64,000 nucleotides of DNA, taken from Frisingicoccus caecimuris (GTDB lineage: Bacteria > Bacillota > Clostridia > Lachnospirales > Lachnospiraceae). Numbering within the stretch: the stretch's first letter is position 1; every line of letters begins with the position of its first letter. A program made the position numbers and the translations under genes. The notes below the pieces were generated by a model. It had not been told where the DNA came from, made no database searches, and saw only the letters and a list, made by a program, of their open reading frames with translations. The stretch spans positions 1 through 64,000 of the forward strand of contig NZ_SLXA01000008.1 in NCBI RefSeq assembly GCF_004340975.1. Reading direction: 5' to 3'. This document shows, piece after piece, positions 1 through 8,142 of this stretch.

Positions 1-115
1 TTCGTCCGTTCAGACTCATCAAGTGTTCACAGTCAAGAACTTTCGGGATTGTTTTATTGTTTAATTGTCAATGTCCATTTTTTGATGTTGCTCATTTCCG
101 TCGTGCAACTTTTAT

Positions 116-237
116 AGGATAACACAGTTGCAAGTTTTTGTCAACATCTTTTTTTATTTTTTTTAGTTGTTTTTTCAACTTGTTTTGCTCTCTTGCGACA
201 GCTTTGATAGAATACCACTATTTTTTTATCTTGTCAA
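116..237 (-). promoter_or_regulatory. Tandem sigma-A promoters firing towards the left edge
   Basis: Read on the minus strand, two near-consensus promoters lie in series. The distal one has TTGACA (232-237), a 17-base spacer and TATTCT (209-214). The proximal one has TTGACA (139-144), a 17-base spacer and TATCCT (116-121). Both follow A-rich tracts like UP elements. No coding sequence follows before the window ends. Strong tandem promoters with a long leader are typical of rRNA operons, so a stable-RNA operon just left of base 1 is inferred, not seen. Confidence 0.72.
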
Positions 238-278
238 CACTATTTTTTAAAAAAATCAGATTTATTTTTCAGGTAGAA

Positions 279-794
279 TCATCTTTCGACATAATGCTCC
301 GCCCGACTCAGAACAGAGACAATCGGCACGATCAGCATACCGCAAAAGAAGTTGCTTATCCCATGTATACAGTCCCACGGCAGGCCCGCTATGATCCATG
401 CGGCTACCGCCTTCAGATTAAAACCAAACAAAACAATCTGTATGGGAGCGTATAACGTCCCAAATAAAAATCCATGGGCAGAGCATACCAGCATATACAC
501 GATTGGTCTTACTTTTTTTGGCATATTCTTTGGTAAAAGCATGACCATACCCCAGAGAATTGTCCATATATACAAGTAAGGTATCCACCATACAGAAAAA
601 CCGCTGAAGAATCCATTGAGAAATACATAGATATAGATTGGATACAGTGCTTTCTTCCGATAAACCAACGTAAATGCGACCACGAAGACGCCCAATAAAT
701 GTATATTGGGCAGCATCTCCATGATTACTTTTGAAACATACATAAGCGCTCCGAGCAGAGCAAATAACGTCATTTCTCTGGTTGACAGTTTCAT
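279..794 (-). CDS. ECF transporter S component, predicted cobalamin-specific
   Basis: A 171-residue very hydrophobic protein with about five to six membrane segments and the short cytoplasmic start MKLSTREMTLFALLGALMYV typical of ECF S components. These bind a vitamin or metal and share an energising module (two ATPases and a T protein) encoded elsewhere; none is seen here. The start overlaps the stop of the DUF4430 lipoprotein gene by one base (TAATG), so the two are translationally linked, and the pair lies downstream of a cobalamin riboswitch. Cobalamin or a precursor is therefore the inferred substrate. Another corrinoid-related ligand is possible. Confidence 0.75.
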   Translation of the reverse strand: MKLSTREMTLFALLGALMYVSKVIMEMLPNIHLLGVFVVAFTLVYRKKALYPIYIYVFLNGFFSGFSVWWIPYLYIWTILWGMVMLLPKNMPKKVRPIVYMLVCSAHGFLFGTLYAPIQIVLFGFNLKAVAAWIIAGLPWDCIHGISNFFCGMLIVPIVSVLSRAEHYVER

Positions 795-1255
795 TACTTT
801 TCGACCTTAAAAGTATAATGGGCTCCCGCAGTAACTTCTGTCAAATCCACACTGTTCGCTGCGTACACATCATCTACATAAAAAGCCCAATATGTCTGAT
901 CGACATCATAATCCGCCGTGATCCCGTTTACACTCTGTACATATAAACCGTAAGGTCCCTCTTCGCCCGCTATCAGATTCAATTCCTCCAAAGCGTCTCC
1001 AACCGTTTTTTTGTCTGTATGAATCTCAAACTCTGTTTCATTTCCATCTTTGTCTACGACGCAAAAAGTAAATTCCGTCTGGCCGTCGCCCAAAACACTT
1101 CTTTCACCGGCAACGCTCTGTACCGACTCGGCTGTTGTCTGAGATTCTTGATTTTTTGTTCGGTTGCATCCTGTTGTACAAAATACTATAGCCACAATAA
1201 GCATCATACAAAGGAGCAAACAAAAACTCTTTTTGTTTCTTAATTTCATTTGCAT
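794..1255 (-). CDS. DUF4430 (transcobalamin-like C-terminal domain) lipoprotein
   Basis: A 153-residue exported protein. Residues 1-30 form a lipoprotein signal peptide ending in CTTGC, so Cys-30 would be lipidated. After a short linker, residues about 60-153 match the DUF4430 fold that resembles the C-terminal domain of transcobalamin/intrinsic factor, with the family signatures YGLYVQSVNG, YWAFYVDD and the late GAHYTFKVEK. The gene is first in a two-gene operon with an ECF S component and follows a cobalamin riboswitch. Capture of cobalamin outside the membrane and hand-over to the S component is inferred from this context. A second in-frame ATG at codon 3 is an alternative start. Confidence 0.78.
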   Translation of the reverse strand: MQMKLRNKKSFCLLLCMMLIVAIVFCTTGCNRTKNQESQTTAESVQSVAGERSVLGDGQTEFTFCVVDKDGNETEFEIHTDKKTVGDALEELNLIAGEEGPYGLYVQSVNGITADYDVDQTYWAFYVDDVYAANSVDLTEVTAGAHYTFKVEK

Positions 1256-1319
1256 TTTATTTTCTCCTTTATTTATATTTCCTCAAATACCGGCACTCGC
1301 AGTTTTTATAATGAGGCAT

Positions 1320-1478
1320 ATGTGTCTGGATATTCCGACTTGATACTTTACTGTTCAGCCTTCTCAGGGAATCCCAATGGCTCTGTCTCAAAATGTGGCC
1401 TTTGATAAGAACAGTCATTTATCCATATTTCACGGCGACGGGCTCGTACAGGATTTACACCTGTTTCCCCACACACAT
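1320..1478 (-). promoter_or_regulatory. Cobalamin (B12) riboswitch
   Basis: On the minus strand the leader shows the conserved B12 elements in order: GGGAAACAGGTGTAAATCC, then CCCGTCGCCGTGA, then GCCATTGGGATTCCC followed by GAAGGCTGA and AAGTCGGAATATCC. The terminal arms ATGTGTGTGG (1469-1478) and CCAGACACAT (1320-1329) pair as P1 with one mismatch. An extended -10 (TGT-TATAAT, -10 at 1491-1496) lies just upstream. About 65 bases separate the aptamer from the lipoprotein ATG, with AAAGGAG before it. No clear terminator is seen, so translational control is more likely. Confidence 0.88.
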
Positions 1479-1533
1479 AATTTCTCTTAAATTATAACAT
1501 CAAAATGTGAAATTTTCTCCTATAATTACAAAA

Positions 1534-2664
1534 TTAAAAAGCTTTCACCGCACACATCTCCAGTGCATGAAGAATTTCTGCTTTTGTCCGCTCATCTGTA
1601 TTTTCCTGCATTAACTGGCGTTTCAACGCTGCTTCCGCTTCTTTACCGCCAATCTTACCCAACGCCCAGGCAGCTGCACCCTGTACCCTTGGCTTACATG
1701 TTTCCAGAGCCTGCATAAGCGCCGGAACATGAGCCTGATCGCCGGTATTTCCTAAAGCGATCGCCGCATTTCTCTGAAAAAGCTCCAGCTTATGGATATA
1801 ATTATAAGCAATTGGATAAATAACTTTTTCGTAATAATCCGGGGTTAAAAGCAATACCTTTTCCAGATCAAAATCTTCTGCCAACAGTTCCAGAAAATGA
1901 TCGCGACGATTTGCCTGCGCCGCAACTTTTTTATTCCGCGGGCAAACTGCCTGACAAATATCACAGCCATGGATACTCGTTCCCGCCTTGTCCCGCACTT
2001 CCATATTGTAAGTTCCCCGCATCTGATTATAAAGCAGGCATTTTTCAGGTTTCAGTTTGCCCGGTGCATAAAGCGCTCCTGTCGGGCAGCTGTCAATGCA
2101 GAGATGACAATTCGGAGGGCAGCCGCATTCTACGGTAGGTTTATCATAAACTAATTCCTGATCGACCAGAAATGCTCTCAATATGATGTAGGAACCACAT
2201 CCTTCCGCATAGGCAAAGTTATTTTTTCCATAATTTGTAATTCCTGCACGGGCGCAGGCGTTTCGCTCAGGCATATGAAGGCCCGGTGCTATATGGAGGC
2301 CAAGACTTTCCATATAATCCGTAAAAACCCTGAGGCGGGCTCCGTGTTCAGAATTCTCCTTCGGAAGATAGGTCCGGCTCAAATACGCTCTGCCAAAACT
2401 CTGAACCAGTTTCTCCGGATAGATTGTCTTGGAATAATCCCATACCAGCGCCACGATGGACTTTCCCTCCGGCATGACCGTTTTTGGCCTTGATCCTTTC
2501 AACGGGTCAATGGCATCGCCAACCAGAAACTGATAATCATCTATCCTGCTTCGAAATTCTTCTTCATATTCGCTGAAATCGTCTGCCGGAGCGATTCCTA
2601 CCCTGGCAAAACCCAATTCATAGGCTTTATACTTGATTTTTAAAGTCAATTCCTGCTTATTCAT
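1534..2664 (-). CDS. QueG-like epoxyqueuosine reductase family iron-sulfur protein
   Basis: A 376-residue cytosolic protein. Residues 1-170 match the cobalamin-binding QueG/reductive-dehalogenase-like region. Two ferredoxin-type clusters follow: CGCPPNCHLCIDSCP (about 180-193) and CDICQAVCP (about 234-241). The C-terminal part (about 295-365) has HEAT-like repeats (AAIALGNTG and AAAWALGKIGG), as in QueG proteins. QueG reduces epoxyqueuosine to queuosine in tRNA and needs cobalamin, which fits the neighbouring B12-uptake operon. No other queuosine gene is in view, and the first cluster is spaced unlike textbook QueG, so a QueG-like paralogue is possible. Start supported by AAGGAGG. Confidence 0.68.
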   Translation of the reverse strand: MNKQELTLKIKYKAYELGFARVGIAPADDFSEYEEEFRSRIDDYQFLVGDAIDPLKGSRPKTVMPEGKSIVALVWDYSKTIYPEKLVQSFGRAYLSRTYLPKENSEHGARLRVFTDYMESLGLHIAPGLHMPERNACARAGITNYGKNNFAYAEGCGSYIILRAFLVDQELVYDKPTVECGCPPNCHLCIDSCPTGALYAPGKLKPEKCLLYNQMRGTYNMEVRDKAGTSIHGCDICQAVCPRNKKVAAQANRRDHFLELLAEDFDLEKVLLLTPDYYEKVIYPIAYNYIHKLELFQRNAAIALGNTGDQAHVPALMQALETCKPRVQGAAAWALGKIGGKEAEAALKRQLMQENTDERTKAEILHALEMCAVKAF

Positions 2665-2698
2665 GTTTTCCCTCCTTATCGCCCTTTCAGACCGCCGC

Positions 2699-3127
2699 TT
2701 ATCTTTGCTTTAGCTCCTGGAGCCGAATTAACGTATCCACAAATTTTTCCGCTTCCTGTTCTCCGCCCAAAAGCTCGATCATCTCCTGCTGCATTTTTCT
2801 CCAAATCGGAAAGGCTTCCGCCATCTTCTGCTGCCCTTTTTCCGTCAGACTGAGAAGAACCTCTCTGCGGTTCTGTCCCCGCTCCGAATAAATATATCCC
2901 GCCTCAACCAGAGGCGCCAATGTCCGGGTCAATGTACTCTTATCCAGCTTGACTACCCGGGTCAAATCCGTAATATTGGTCGTCCCGGCAGACTTAATAT
3001 TAATCATCAACGAAAATTGGGTCACTGTAATTTTCAGCGGACCAAACATTTTATCATAATACGCCGTCAATGCATTAGCCGCCCTCCGGGCGCTCATACA
3101 CACACAGGGCAGAAATTTTTTATCCAT
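2699..3127 (-). CDS. MarR family transcriptional regulator
   Basis: About 142 residues with the MarR winged helix: the recognition region TDLTRVVKLDKSTLTRTL (about 60-77) and the wing SERGQNRREVLLSLTEKG. The N-terminal CVCMSARRAANALTAYYD helix suits dimerisation and contains a cysteine pair (CVC) that could sense oxidants. I chose the ATG at 3127 because AGAAGG lies 8 bases upstream; a GTG three codons earlier is possible. Two palindromes overlap its promoter region, suggesting autoregulation. The effector is unknown. It lies 34 bases after the QueG-like gene start on the same strand, so it may share that transcript. Confidence 0.85.
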   Translation of the reverse strand: MDKKFLPCVCMSARRAANALTAYYDKMFGPLKITVTQFSLMINIKSAGTTNITDLTRVVKLDKSTLTRTLAPLVEAGYIYSERGQNRREVLLSLTEKGQQKMAEAFPIWRKMQQEMIELLGGEQEAEKFVDTLIRLQELKQR

Positions 3128-3180
3128 TTGCCACACCTTCTATCCCCCCTTAATCCTTCAGCTCATCGCCGTTCCAATTG

Positions 3181-3207
3181 TTGTATATACAATAATTGTA
3201 TCTACAA
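3181..3207 (-). promoter_or_regulatory. Probable double MarR operator
   Basis: Two 12-base palindromes lie in tandem: TTGTATATACAA (3181-3192, perfect) and TTGTATCTACAA (3196-3207, one mismatch), with centres 15 bases apart. They sit about 55-80 bases upstream of the MarR-family start. This size and symmetry fits a MarR dimer site, so negative autoregulation is inferred. Confidence 0.65.
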
Positions 3208-3249
3208 CCAAATTACATAATAAAATGCGGCCTGTCAAGCCGCATTTCA

Positions 3250-3963
3250 TTAAAAAAGCATTTTTCCCATATTCGTTAATGCAGACAACAAAAAGTTATG
3301 ACCATAAAGAAAGCTCAACAGCGGATTTGCATTAATCTGAGCGCTGATCCATTGACCCGGTCCGGTCCATGCAAATACGGTAATAACAATACACAAAATC
3401 CATAAAATAATCATACCGTGGATCATCCCGCACACCACACCGCCAAGCACATTGATTCCGTGAAGCACCGGAAGCTTGCTGATCAAGTCCAATCCGGCCT
3501 CTATCACTTTCAATAGGATAAATGCCAGAAGAAAAACAATCAAAAAAGAGACGGCATTTAACACAAGACAGGCCATATAAGAAGCCACATATTGATTAAA
3601 CTGGCTCACACCAAGTGCTTCATAAATCTGATTATTATTATTTTCAATCAATGCATCTTTCAGGTACTGAGGCAGTGGATACTGATTGATCTCTTCAATC
3701 TGCTGAGAAACTTTTTCTGCCTGAGTTTCACTGTATGTGTCCAGTTTTTCCTCAATCTGTCCGGAAATCATCGTATACATCGGTGTATGCTGAAGCACTT
3801 TTCCGAGATAAGGTCCGGTCTGAACAGCCACAAAAAGTGCGATTGCCACAGAAAATGCTGCAAAAAAAGTTTTAATAAAGCCCCGGATACCTCCGGCAAT
3901 GATGGCGATTAAAAGAATAGCCGCCGCCACGATCAGAACATAATTTATACTCGTCAATTCCAA
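3250..3963 (-). CDS. CvpA family membrane protein
   Basis: A 237-residue protein with four predicted membrane segments (about 7-30, 33-50, 130-155 and 175-200) and the CvpA signature: GGIRGFIKTFFAAFSV near the N terminus and a second glycine-rich stretch VLGGVVCGMIHGMIILWI. A long hydrophilic loop (about 65-125) lies between the halves. CvpA proteins are conserved envelope proteins of poorly defined role. The start appears to be TTG, preceded by AAAGGGCGG. It is the last gene of a cluster with the DUF5711 protein (11 bases upstream) and the JAMM/LysM protein. Confidence 0.8.
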   Translation of the reverse strand: MELTSINYVLIVAAAILLIAIIAGGIRGFIKTFFAAFSVAIALFVAVQTGPYLGKVLQHTPMYTMISGQIEEKLDTYSETQAEKVSQQIEEINQYPLPQYLKDALIENNNNQIYEALGVSQFNQYVASYMACLVLNAVSFLIVFLLAFILLKVIEAGLDLISKLPVLHGINVLGGVVCGMIHGMIILWILCIVITVFAWTGPGQWISAQINANPLLSFLYGHNFLLSALTNMGKMLF

Positions 3964-3974
3964 TACCGCCCTTT

Positions 3975-5240
3975 CTATTTCAGTCGAATCGTCTGTACGT
4001 TTTGAACGTCAATCAAAATATATTCTTCGGATTTAATGCCAGGGAGAATACTTTCGATATTATGCTCAAAAGCATATTGGAATTTTTTATGTCCCCGATA
4101 TGTATACATCTCACATTCCTGATCGTTATAAAATATAATATCCTTATCCGAAGCAGATACGGACTTATAATCAAAATCAAATGTAAATGATGCAGCTCTT
4201 CCTCCGGAAAAACGATAAACATTTACCTCATATTTATCTACTGTTTTCCCTTCTTTTGCTTCTTCCGTATTCTTTGTAATAACGCCTACATTCTTATCCG
4301 TAATAAAAATACTCTTTGCTTCTGCTTTAAACGCACAACTGAACTTTTCTGACACTGTATCTTTAAAGTGATATGTATAGAACCCATTTGCACCGCAGGC
4401 CAGCACTGTATCCGTCCCGACAAATTCCAGCCTTGGGAAAAGTTCATCATAGTCAAAGCTCCCCGCCGGTTCGCTGCTTGTTTCCTGGTTGGAGAAATTA
4501 TAAAAAACCAGACTGGAACTGATCTTTCCTCCATTAAAGATAACATAGCTGACCACCAACCGTGTGCCGTCCTCCGATAAAGCCAATGTCAACGGATAAC
4601 CCTTTGTGTTGATCGATGCCTTCACACTGGCCAGTATTTCGCCTTGTTTGCTGTAGAGATTAATCTGATTTGCATCATTGTCCGCAAGGACGACAGCGAT
4701 AACCCCCTGCTGGCTTACCCTGATATCCTGCACTGGTTTTTCCAGTGCAATCCGCCCCTCCAGCCCGGTACCGTTAAAGATGTATACACTGTTGGCACCC
4801 ACATCACCAATAGCCATATAGTCACCACAGGTACTCATCTTTGGCGCTGCCATGCCAAACACCTGATTCCATATCACTTGGCCATTATTATCTGTAAAGG
4901 AAATACCATCTTTACTATAACAGACCACACCATCTTCCCGAAAATAATAATTTGCAGACGTATCAGTCTTTCGTTCCATGGAATCCACCACTTCATAATT
5001 ATGATACGTCCGCAAGAAAAACCAGAACGCGCAGCCAAACAGCAGCACGGCTGCCGCTACACCTATGGCAAAGGATTTTTTATGTTCTTTGATCCAGCAT
5101 TGCGCCTGACGGAGCCGGTGTCTGATTCCCTTTGGGGTCTCTTGTGATTCATATTCTTCTGACAGATGGGCTTCGTCCGGCTCTGCACGATGAAGTACTC
5201 TATTCCATAGATTTTTCCAATAAGTACGTATTTTTTCCAT
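3975..5240 (-). CDS. DUF5711 family membrane-anchored beta-propeller-like protein
   Basis: A 421-residue protein with a basic cytoplasmic N-terminal region, one membrane segment (about 55-76, SFAIGVAAAVLLFGCAFWFF) and a large external domain. The outer part is a series of beta-rich blades of the type VYIFNG, INLYSKQGEILASV and NVYRFSGG, as in DUF5711 proteins common in Lachnospiraceae. Function is not known. The Shine-Dalgarno is weak: GGAGG lies about 16 bases from the ATG. It sits between a JAMM/LysM membrane protein and CvpA on the same strand, which suggests a joint envelope role. Confidence 0.78.
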   Translation of the reverse strand: MEKIRTYWKNLWNRVLHRAEPDEAHLSEEYESQETPKGIRHRLRQAQCWIKEHKKSFAIGVAAAVLLFGCAFWFFLRTYHNYEVVDSMERKTDTSANYYFREDGVVCYSKDGISFTDNNGQVIWNQVFGMAAPKMSTCGDYMAIGDVGANSVYIFNGTGLEGRIALEKPVQDIRVSQQGVIAVVLADNDANQINLYSKQGEILASVKASINTKGYPLTLALSEDGTRLVVSYVIFNGGKISSSLVFYNFSNQETSSEPAGSFDYDELFPRLEFVGTDTVLACGANGFYTYHFKDTVSEKFSCAFKAEAKSIFITDKNVGVITKNTEEAKEGKTVDKYEVNVYRFSGGRAASFTFDFDYKSVSASDKDIIFYNDQECEMYTYRGHKKFQYAFEHNIESILPGIKSEEYILIDVQNVQTIRLK

Positions 5241-5308
5241 TCTGAATTACTTTTTAACCTCCGTAAGAGACAGTATAACGCATTTTTTAAAAAATAGCAC
5301 TACTTTTT

Positions 5309-6445
5309 TTATGGCAGTTCTAAAACCATTCCCTCATAAATTACATCCGGATCTTCAATATCATTGATTTCGCAAATGGTATCCACGTAATCCCGATCAT
5401 TGTAAAGACTTAAGGAAATATTCGCCAGAGTGTCACCCTTTCGAACCGTATACCGTTTAGAGGTGGTCACATTTGTTGTCTTTGCCGATTCGGATGTCGT
5501 GCCGTTTTCACCCGTATCATCCTCCGTCACCACTTCATTCACAGGGTTCTGTTCCGCCCCTCCTGCAAAAGTTTCGGAAGTACTTTCTTCTGTCATTCCT
5601 GCACTGTTATTCGCTGTAACTGCACCTTCCACAACCTGAACATTCACTGTCTCATCGGTTACACTGCCGTTCACTGTTTTTGCCCGATTCGGCATATAAA
5701 ACCGATTTACTAATGTCACTCCGAGAACTACAACGGCCGCGGCCGCTGCCATCGTCGCCGCCACATTCCTTCCCCGATGTTTATTTTCAACCGGCTTTAC
5801 CTTTTCCGAACGCCGGCGGATATTTGTGGTTTTTTTCAGATTGGCCGCTTCCAGAAGCTCCTCGCTGCCGTGCCCTTTTCTATTTTCCACCATGTAATTC
5901 TGCATGTCTTCATTGCGTTCATAATAAATATAATATCCGTGCTGGCGCACCAGCTTTCCGCCTTCATAAAGAAAGAAAGCATCCTCCCGGTCCAGAGGGT
6001 CCATTAAAAATAATGTTTTTTCTCTCCCCGGAAATTGGTCGACATGAATTTTCGTTATTTTTTCATTGATACCCAAAGATTTTCCCGGACGCGTCAGAAA
6101 CCATCCCACAATTTCGCAATCATGGAAATATTTCCGCATCGTTCCGTAAATATCTTCCCAGAGGTCCGTACAAAAAGATACCTGATCCTCTTCCACCTTC
6201 GCCGCCGGAATCCCTATGGCGCCATGGATAAAGGTCAGACGTATATCATCCTGCTTTGTGTGGAACCCTAAAAGCACCGCCGCACTCTGACGGTTTGGGT
6301 ATTCCGATGCCAACTGATTCATATAGGTTACCACATAATCTTCCACGTAAATCTTTTTTTTCTCTTCTGGTAGACCAATCTGTCGGATATTCTTCGGTAA
6401 TTTGAGTTTTTCCTGACTGTTTGACTGACTCATTACTTCAACCAT
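5309..6445 (-). CDS. Degenerate JAMM/MPN-like domain protein with membrane anchor and LysM
   Basis: About 378 residues. The N-terminal part (about 25-165) has an MPN/JAMM-like fold pattern (AVLLGFHTK, then EIVGWFLTRPG), but the metal-binding HTHPG-type motif reads FLTRPG, so the peptidase is probably inactive. An alanine/valine-rich membrane segment follows (about 230-251), then an acidic threonine-rich linker and a C-terminal LysM domain (about 328-378, YTVRKGDTLANISLSLYN) that should bind peptidoglycan outside. This gives a cytosolic sensor-like domain tied to the wall. The start at 6445 is chosen for GAAGG seven bases upstream. It heads the cluster with DUF5711 and CvpA. Confidence 0.72.
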   Translation of the reverse strand: MVEVMSQSNSQEKLKLPKNIRQIGLPEEKKKIYVEDYVVTYMNQLASEYPNRQSAAVLLGFHTKQDDIRLTFIHGAIGIPAAKVEEDQVSFCTDLWEDIYGTMRKYFHDCEIVGWFLTRPGKSLGINEKITKIHVDQFPGREKTLFLMDPLDREDAFFLYEGGKLVRQHGYYIYYERNEDMQNYMVENRKGHGSEELLEAANLKKTTNIRRRSEKVKPVENKHRGRNVAATMAAAAAVVVLGVTLVNRFYMPNRAKTVNGSVTDETVNVQVVEGAVTANNSAGMTEESTSETFAGGAEQNPVNEVVTEDDTGENGTTSESAKTTNVTTSKRYTVRKGDTLANISLSLYNDRDYVDTICEINDIEDPDVIYEGMVLELP

Positions 6446-6671
6446 TACCTCACCTTCCCTGAATCGCTCTTCGGAACATAGACAGAGTATCATATTCCTT
6501 CCGATTTATCTGGCGAAAGCTGTCACTTCAAATTTACAAATTGTCTTCCCTTTTCGCCCCAAAACATCAGGAAATTTCCTCCTGTCAAAAAACTGCATTC
6601 CATGTTTTACATACAAACGGAATAAAATGGCATATATTTGTACAGACTCAGGGAAAAAAGGAGTTTTCATC

Positions 6672-7295
6672 ATGTATTGGATTCACCCGGATTTTCCGGA
6701 TGCTTCTCAGTCTTTTTCAAATTGTCTGGCTTCCATGCTCCGGCAATATAATAAAAAAAATCGTCCCCTTGTGTTTGTTTGTATTGGCACCCCGTCCATT
6801 CTTGGTGACTGTCTCGGTCCGGTCATCGGTTCAATATTGTCTGTTGTCCCCGCTTCCGGCAACTCCGTTCCGGCGGACATCTACGGCACTCTGGACGCTC
6901 CCGTCCATGCCCTGAATTTTCAGGATACATGCCGTGAAATTAAAAAACGGCATCAAAAGCCATTTATTATAGCCATTGATGCCGCTCTGGGCAATTCCAC
7001 CCAGTCCGGTTATGTTCTTTTGAAAAAAGGGCCCCTTCATCCTGGAAAAGGTGTCGGCAAAAAGCTGCCCCCAATCGGTCATCTGCAGATTACTGGTGTC
7101 TTTCAGGATATTTTTGCTCCGGCAGCCGGCCATCAAATGGCCCGTTTCAGCCGCTGCATCAGTCAGGGCATCTTAAAGCTCTACCCTGCCCTCCAATGCC
7201 CGAAGCAAAGTGACCTCATCGATGTATTCCAAATCCCCGCCAACGGGAACACCGCTGGCAATCCGGCTGACCTTGATTCCGGTCGGTTTGATTAA
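6672..7295 (+). CDS. yyaC: YyaC-family sporulation protein (GPR-like, DUF1256)
   Basis: About 207 residues. The DUF1256 signatures are clear: [20 protein letters not shown], then [23 protein letters not shown] and [12 protein letters not shown] followed by ITG. YyaC is related to the germination protease GPR and is expressed during sporulation, so the organism is probably a spore former. The start at 6672 follows AAGGAG with good spacing; upstream in-frame codons lack a site. The last 40 or so codons overlap the 3' end of recR, which is convergent, so the tail after the YyaC core may be less conserved. Confidence 0.85.
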   Translation: MYWIHPDFPDASQSFSNCLASMLRQYNKKNRPLVFVCIGTPSILGDCLGPVIGSILSVVPASGNSVPADIYGTLDAPVHALNFQDTCREIKKRHQKPFIIAIDAALGNSTQSGYVLLKKGPLHPGKGVGKKLPPIGHLQITGVFQDIFAPAAGHQMARFSRCISQGILKLYPALQCPKQSDLIDVFQIPANGNTAGNPADLDSGRFD

Positions 7296-7769
7296 TTTAC
7301 TGATGTACATGGCTGTCGTCTCCCCTTCCAGACTGGAATTTGTGGCAATGATCACCTCATCCACATCCCCCTGGAGGCGGAGCATCAGCTCCTTAAGGCG
7401 GATATCATTGGGTCCGATGCCGAGCATCGGCGAGATAGCTCCATGCAGCACATGATAAACCCCTTCATATTTCCCGGTTTTCTCATAGGCTGCCAGGTCT
7501 CTCGGTGTCTCCACCACCATGATCACCTTTTTATTCCGCTTTTCATTGCGACAGATTGGACACAACTTACTGTCAGTCAGATTAAAACACTGACTGCAGT
7601 AACGGATATTTTCTCTGGCATCCACAATCGCCGAAGCCAGACCAGCTGCCTGATCTTTTGGCATGTTGATAATATGGAACGCCAGCCTCTGAGCTGATTT
7701 TGAACCAATTCCCGGCAATTTTGATAATTCTTCAATCAGACGTGTAATCTGACTGCTGTAATATGCCAT
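7173..7769 (-). CDS. recR: Recombination mediator protein RecR
   Basis: 198 residues, the usual length. The helix-hairpin-helix [18 protein letters not shown] (about 15-32), the four-cysteine zinc finger [16 protein letters not shown] (about 57-72) and the Toprim domain with [13 protein letters not shown] are present. RecR works with RecF/RecO to load RecA at gaps. The start overlaps the YbaB stop by one base (TAATG), so both belong to the dnaX-YbaB-recR operon. The 3' end overlaps the convergent yyaC by 123 bases. Confidence 0.97.
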   Translation of the reverse strand: MAYYSSQITRLIEELSKLPGIGSKSAQRLAFHIINMPKDQAAGLASAIVDARENIRYCSQCFNLTDSKLCPICRNEKRNKKVIMVVETPRDLAAYEKTGKYEGVYHVLHGAISPMLGIGPNDIRLKELMLRLQGDVDEVIIATNSSLEGETTAMYISKLIKPTGIKVSRIASGVPVGGDLEYIDEVTLLRALEGRVEL

Positions 7770-8119
7770 TAAAATCCAAAGCCTCCAAATCCTCCAAGGC
7801 CTCCGGTAACTTTCGCCATGGACGCCTGAGATATTTCATCAATTTTGCGCAGTGCTTCGTTGGTAGCAGCAACAATCAAATCCTCCAACATCTCGATGTC
7901 ATCCGGATCAACAACTTCTTCCTGGATTTTTACGGACAAAATCTCTTTTTTACCCGAAACCTTCACTGTCACCGCGCCGCCGCCGGCTGTAGCTTCTGCT
8001 TCTGTTTCTTCAAGAGCTTTGGACGCTTCCTCCATCTGTTTCTGCATCTTCTGTGCCTGTTTCATTAAATTATTCATATTTCCCGGCATCCCGCCCGGAA
8101 ATCCACCTCTTTTTGCCAT
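7769..8119 (-). CDS. YbaB/EbfC family nucleoid-associated protein
   Basis: About 116 residues, starting [20 protein letters not shown]. It has the long amphipathic helix region ([21 protein letters not shown]) and the conserved [16 protein letters not shown] strand, ending glycine/phenylalanine rich ([11 protein letters not shown]). These dimeric proteins bind DNA and usually sit between dnaX and recR, as here. I chose the ATG at 8119 because GGAGG lies eight bases upstream; a longer reading would start at a TTG inside that site. Confidence 0.94.
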   Translation of the reverse strand: MAKRGGFPGGMPGNMNNLMKQAQKMQKQMEEASKALEETEAEATAGGGAVTVKVSGKKEILSVKIQEEVVDPDDIEMLEDLIVAATNEALRKIDEISQASMAKVTGGLGGFGGFGF

Positions 8120-8142
8120 TTTATGCTCCTCCTTCAATTATT

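Noticed and set aside
1-30. Hammerhead-ribozyme-like string on the minus strand (TGATGAGTC...GGACGAA) at the edge
   Set aside because: The base before GATGA is T where the core needs C-T, only part of the core lies in the window, and it sits in the leader of a probable rRNA operon. A chance match is more likely.
1279-1485. Transcription terminator in the cobalamin riboswitch leader
   Set aside because: The only stem after the aptamer (CCTCA/TGAGG) is short and has no T-run, so it does not support transcriptional control.
4644-5147. Long ORF on the plus strand opposite the DUF5711 gene
   Set aside because: Antisense shadow with no ribosome site or recognisable domain.
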